Positions 22,437-22,568 of a stretch of DNA of 22,568 nucleotides are shown in pieces. Both the position numbers and the translations under genes were made by a program. Where the stretch lies: contig JAFTAC010000538.1 of NCBI GenBank assembly GCA_017458805.1, forward strand, positions 1 through 22,568, written 5' to 3'. Every line of letters starts with the position of its first letter. The first letter of the stretch is position 1. Origin of the DNA: Victivallales bacterium (GTDB lineage Bacteria > Verrucomicrobiota > Lentisphaeria > Oligosphaerales > Oligosphaeraceae). The notes under the pieces are model-generated. The model saw only the letters and a list, made by a program, of their open reading frames with translations, did no database searches and was not told where the DNA came from.

Positions 22437-22568
22437 TCTATAGAGGAAACCTTGTCATCTTGTCTATAGAGGAAACCTTGTCATCTTGTCTATAGAGGAA
22501 ACCTTGTCATCTTGTCTATAGAGGAAACCTTGTCATCTTGTCTATAGAGGAAACCTTGTCATCTTGTC
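22437..22568. repeat. Tandem array of 26-bp units at the right end
   Basis: Five identical 26-bp units begin at 22437, 22463, 22489, 22515 and 22541, and a sixth starts at 22567 and runs off the window. Each unit begins TCTATAGAGGAAACC and ends GTCATCTTG. A TCTAGACCTTG stretch at 22426-22436 looks like a worn edge of the array. There are no variable spacers, so it is not CRISPR. Its TCTA(TA)GAGG core resembles the TCTAGAGG core of the left-end array. Confidence 0.95.

Noticed and set aside
22437..22568. Right-end array as a CRISPR
   Set aside because: Unit length of 26 bp is suggestive, but units are contiguous and identical with no spacers, and there are no cas genes in the window.

Overview
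This window looks like a complete or nearly complete metagenomic contig from a gut-type member of the Lentisphaerota/Verrucomicrobiota (a Victivallales-like bacterium). Three things point that way. A prepilin-type protein has the N-terminal segment [20 protein letters not shown] that is abundant in that group. There is a DUF4838 protein and a mix of large secreted or cytoplasmic glycan-active enzymes. Acetate fermentation genes (ackA, pta) sit among them. Both ends of the window lie inside short tandem repeats, the usual place for an assembly to break. The assignment is inferred from protein flavour only; there is no rRNA or other marker.

Layout. Nearly everything is on the minus strand. Reading that strand in its direction of transcription from the right end: a small membrane protein and a large membrane protein (22423-19914); a six-hairpin glycosidase-like protein (18349-16514); a secreted protein made of six 20-residue repeats (15298-14816); a prepilin-like protein (14640-13906); a nucleosidase of the MTAN/futalosine hydrolase type (13723-13046); a GH78-like rhamnosidase (12976-10949); acetate kinase (10483-9278); phosphate acetyltransferase (8993-7980); a DUF4838 protein (7872-5452); then a tight block of a UDP-GlcNAc 4-epimerase-like protein, a GlmU-like nucleotidyltransferase and a 1069-residue secreted GH16 enzyme (5203-86). 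Only two genes are on the plus strand: an alpha/beta-hydrolase esterase (15495-16301) and a secreted discoidin-like protein (18638-19681).

How the genes fit together. The GH16, GH78, six-hairpin, DUF4838, esterase and discoidin proteins form a loose set for binding and degrading plant or mucin-type glycans. AckA and Pta convert acetyl-CoA to acetate with ATP gain, the usual end of sugar fermentation. The epimerase and nucleotidyltransferase make or interconvert UDP-HexNAc sugars. There is no SusCD pair and no dedicated regulator, so this is not a classical polysaccharide utilisation locus.

The intergenic DNA is the most unusual part. Almost every gap longer than about 150 bp holds a different compact palindromic or tandem structure: a nested inverted repeat with two perfect hairpins (5244-5397), a tandem array of terminator-like hairpins between ackA and pta (9026-9166), 14-bp inverted repeats flanking pta, two diverged copies of a structured element upstream of ackA (10641-10945), a MITE-like element (13732-13883), and a hairpin cluster (16342-16456). 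The best candidate for an undescribed protein is the secreted 20-residue-repeat protein. Its repeats are conserved in sequence while their codons have diverged synonymously.
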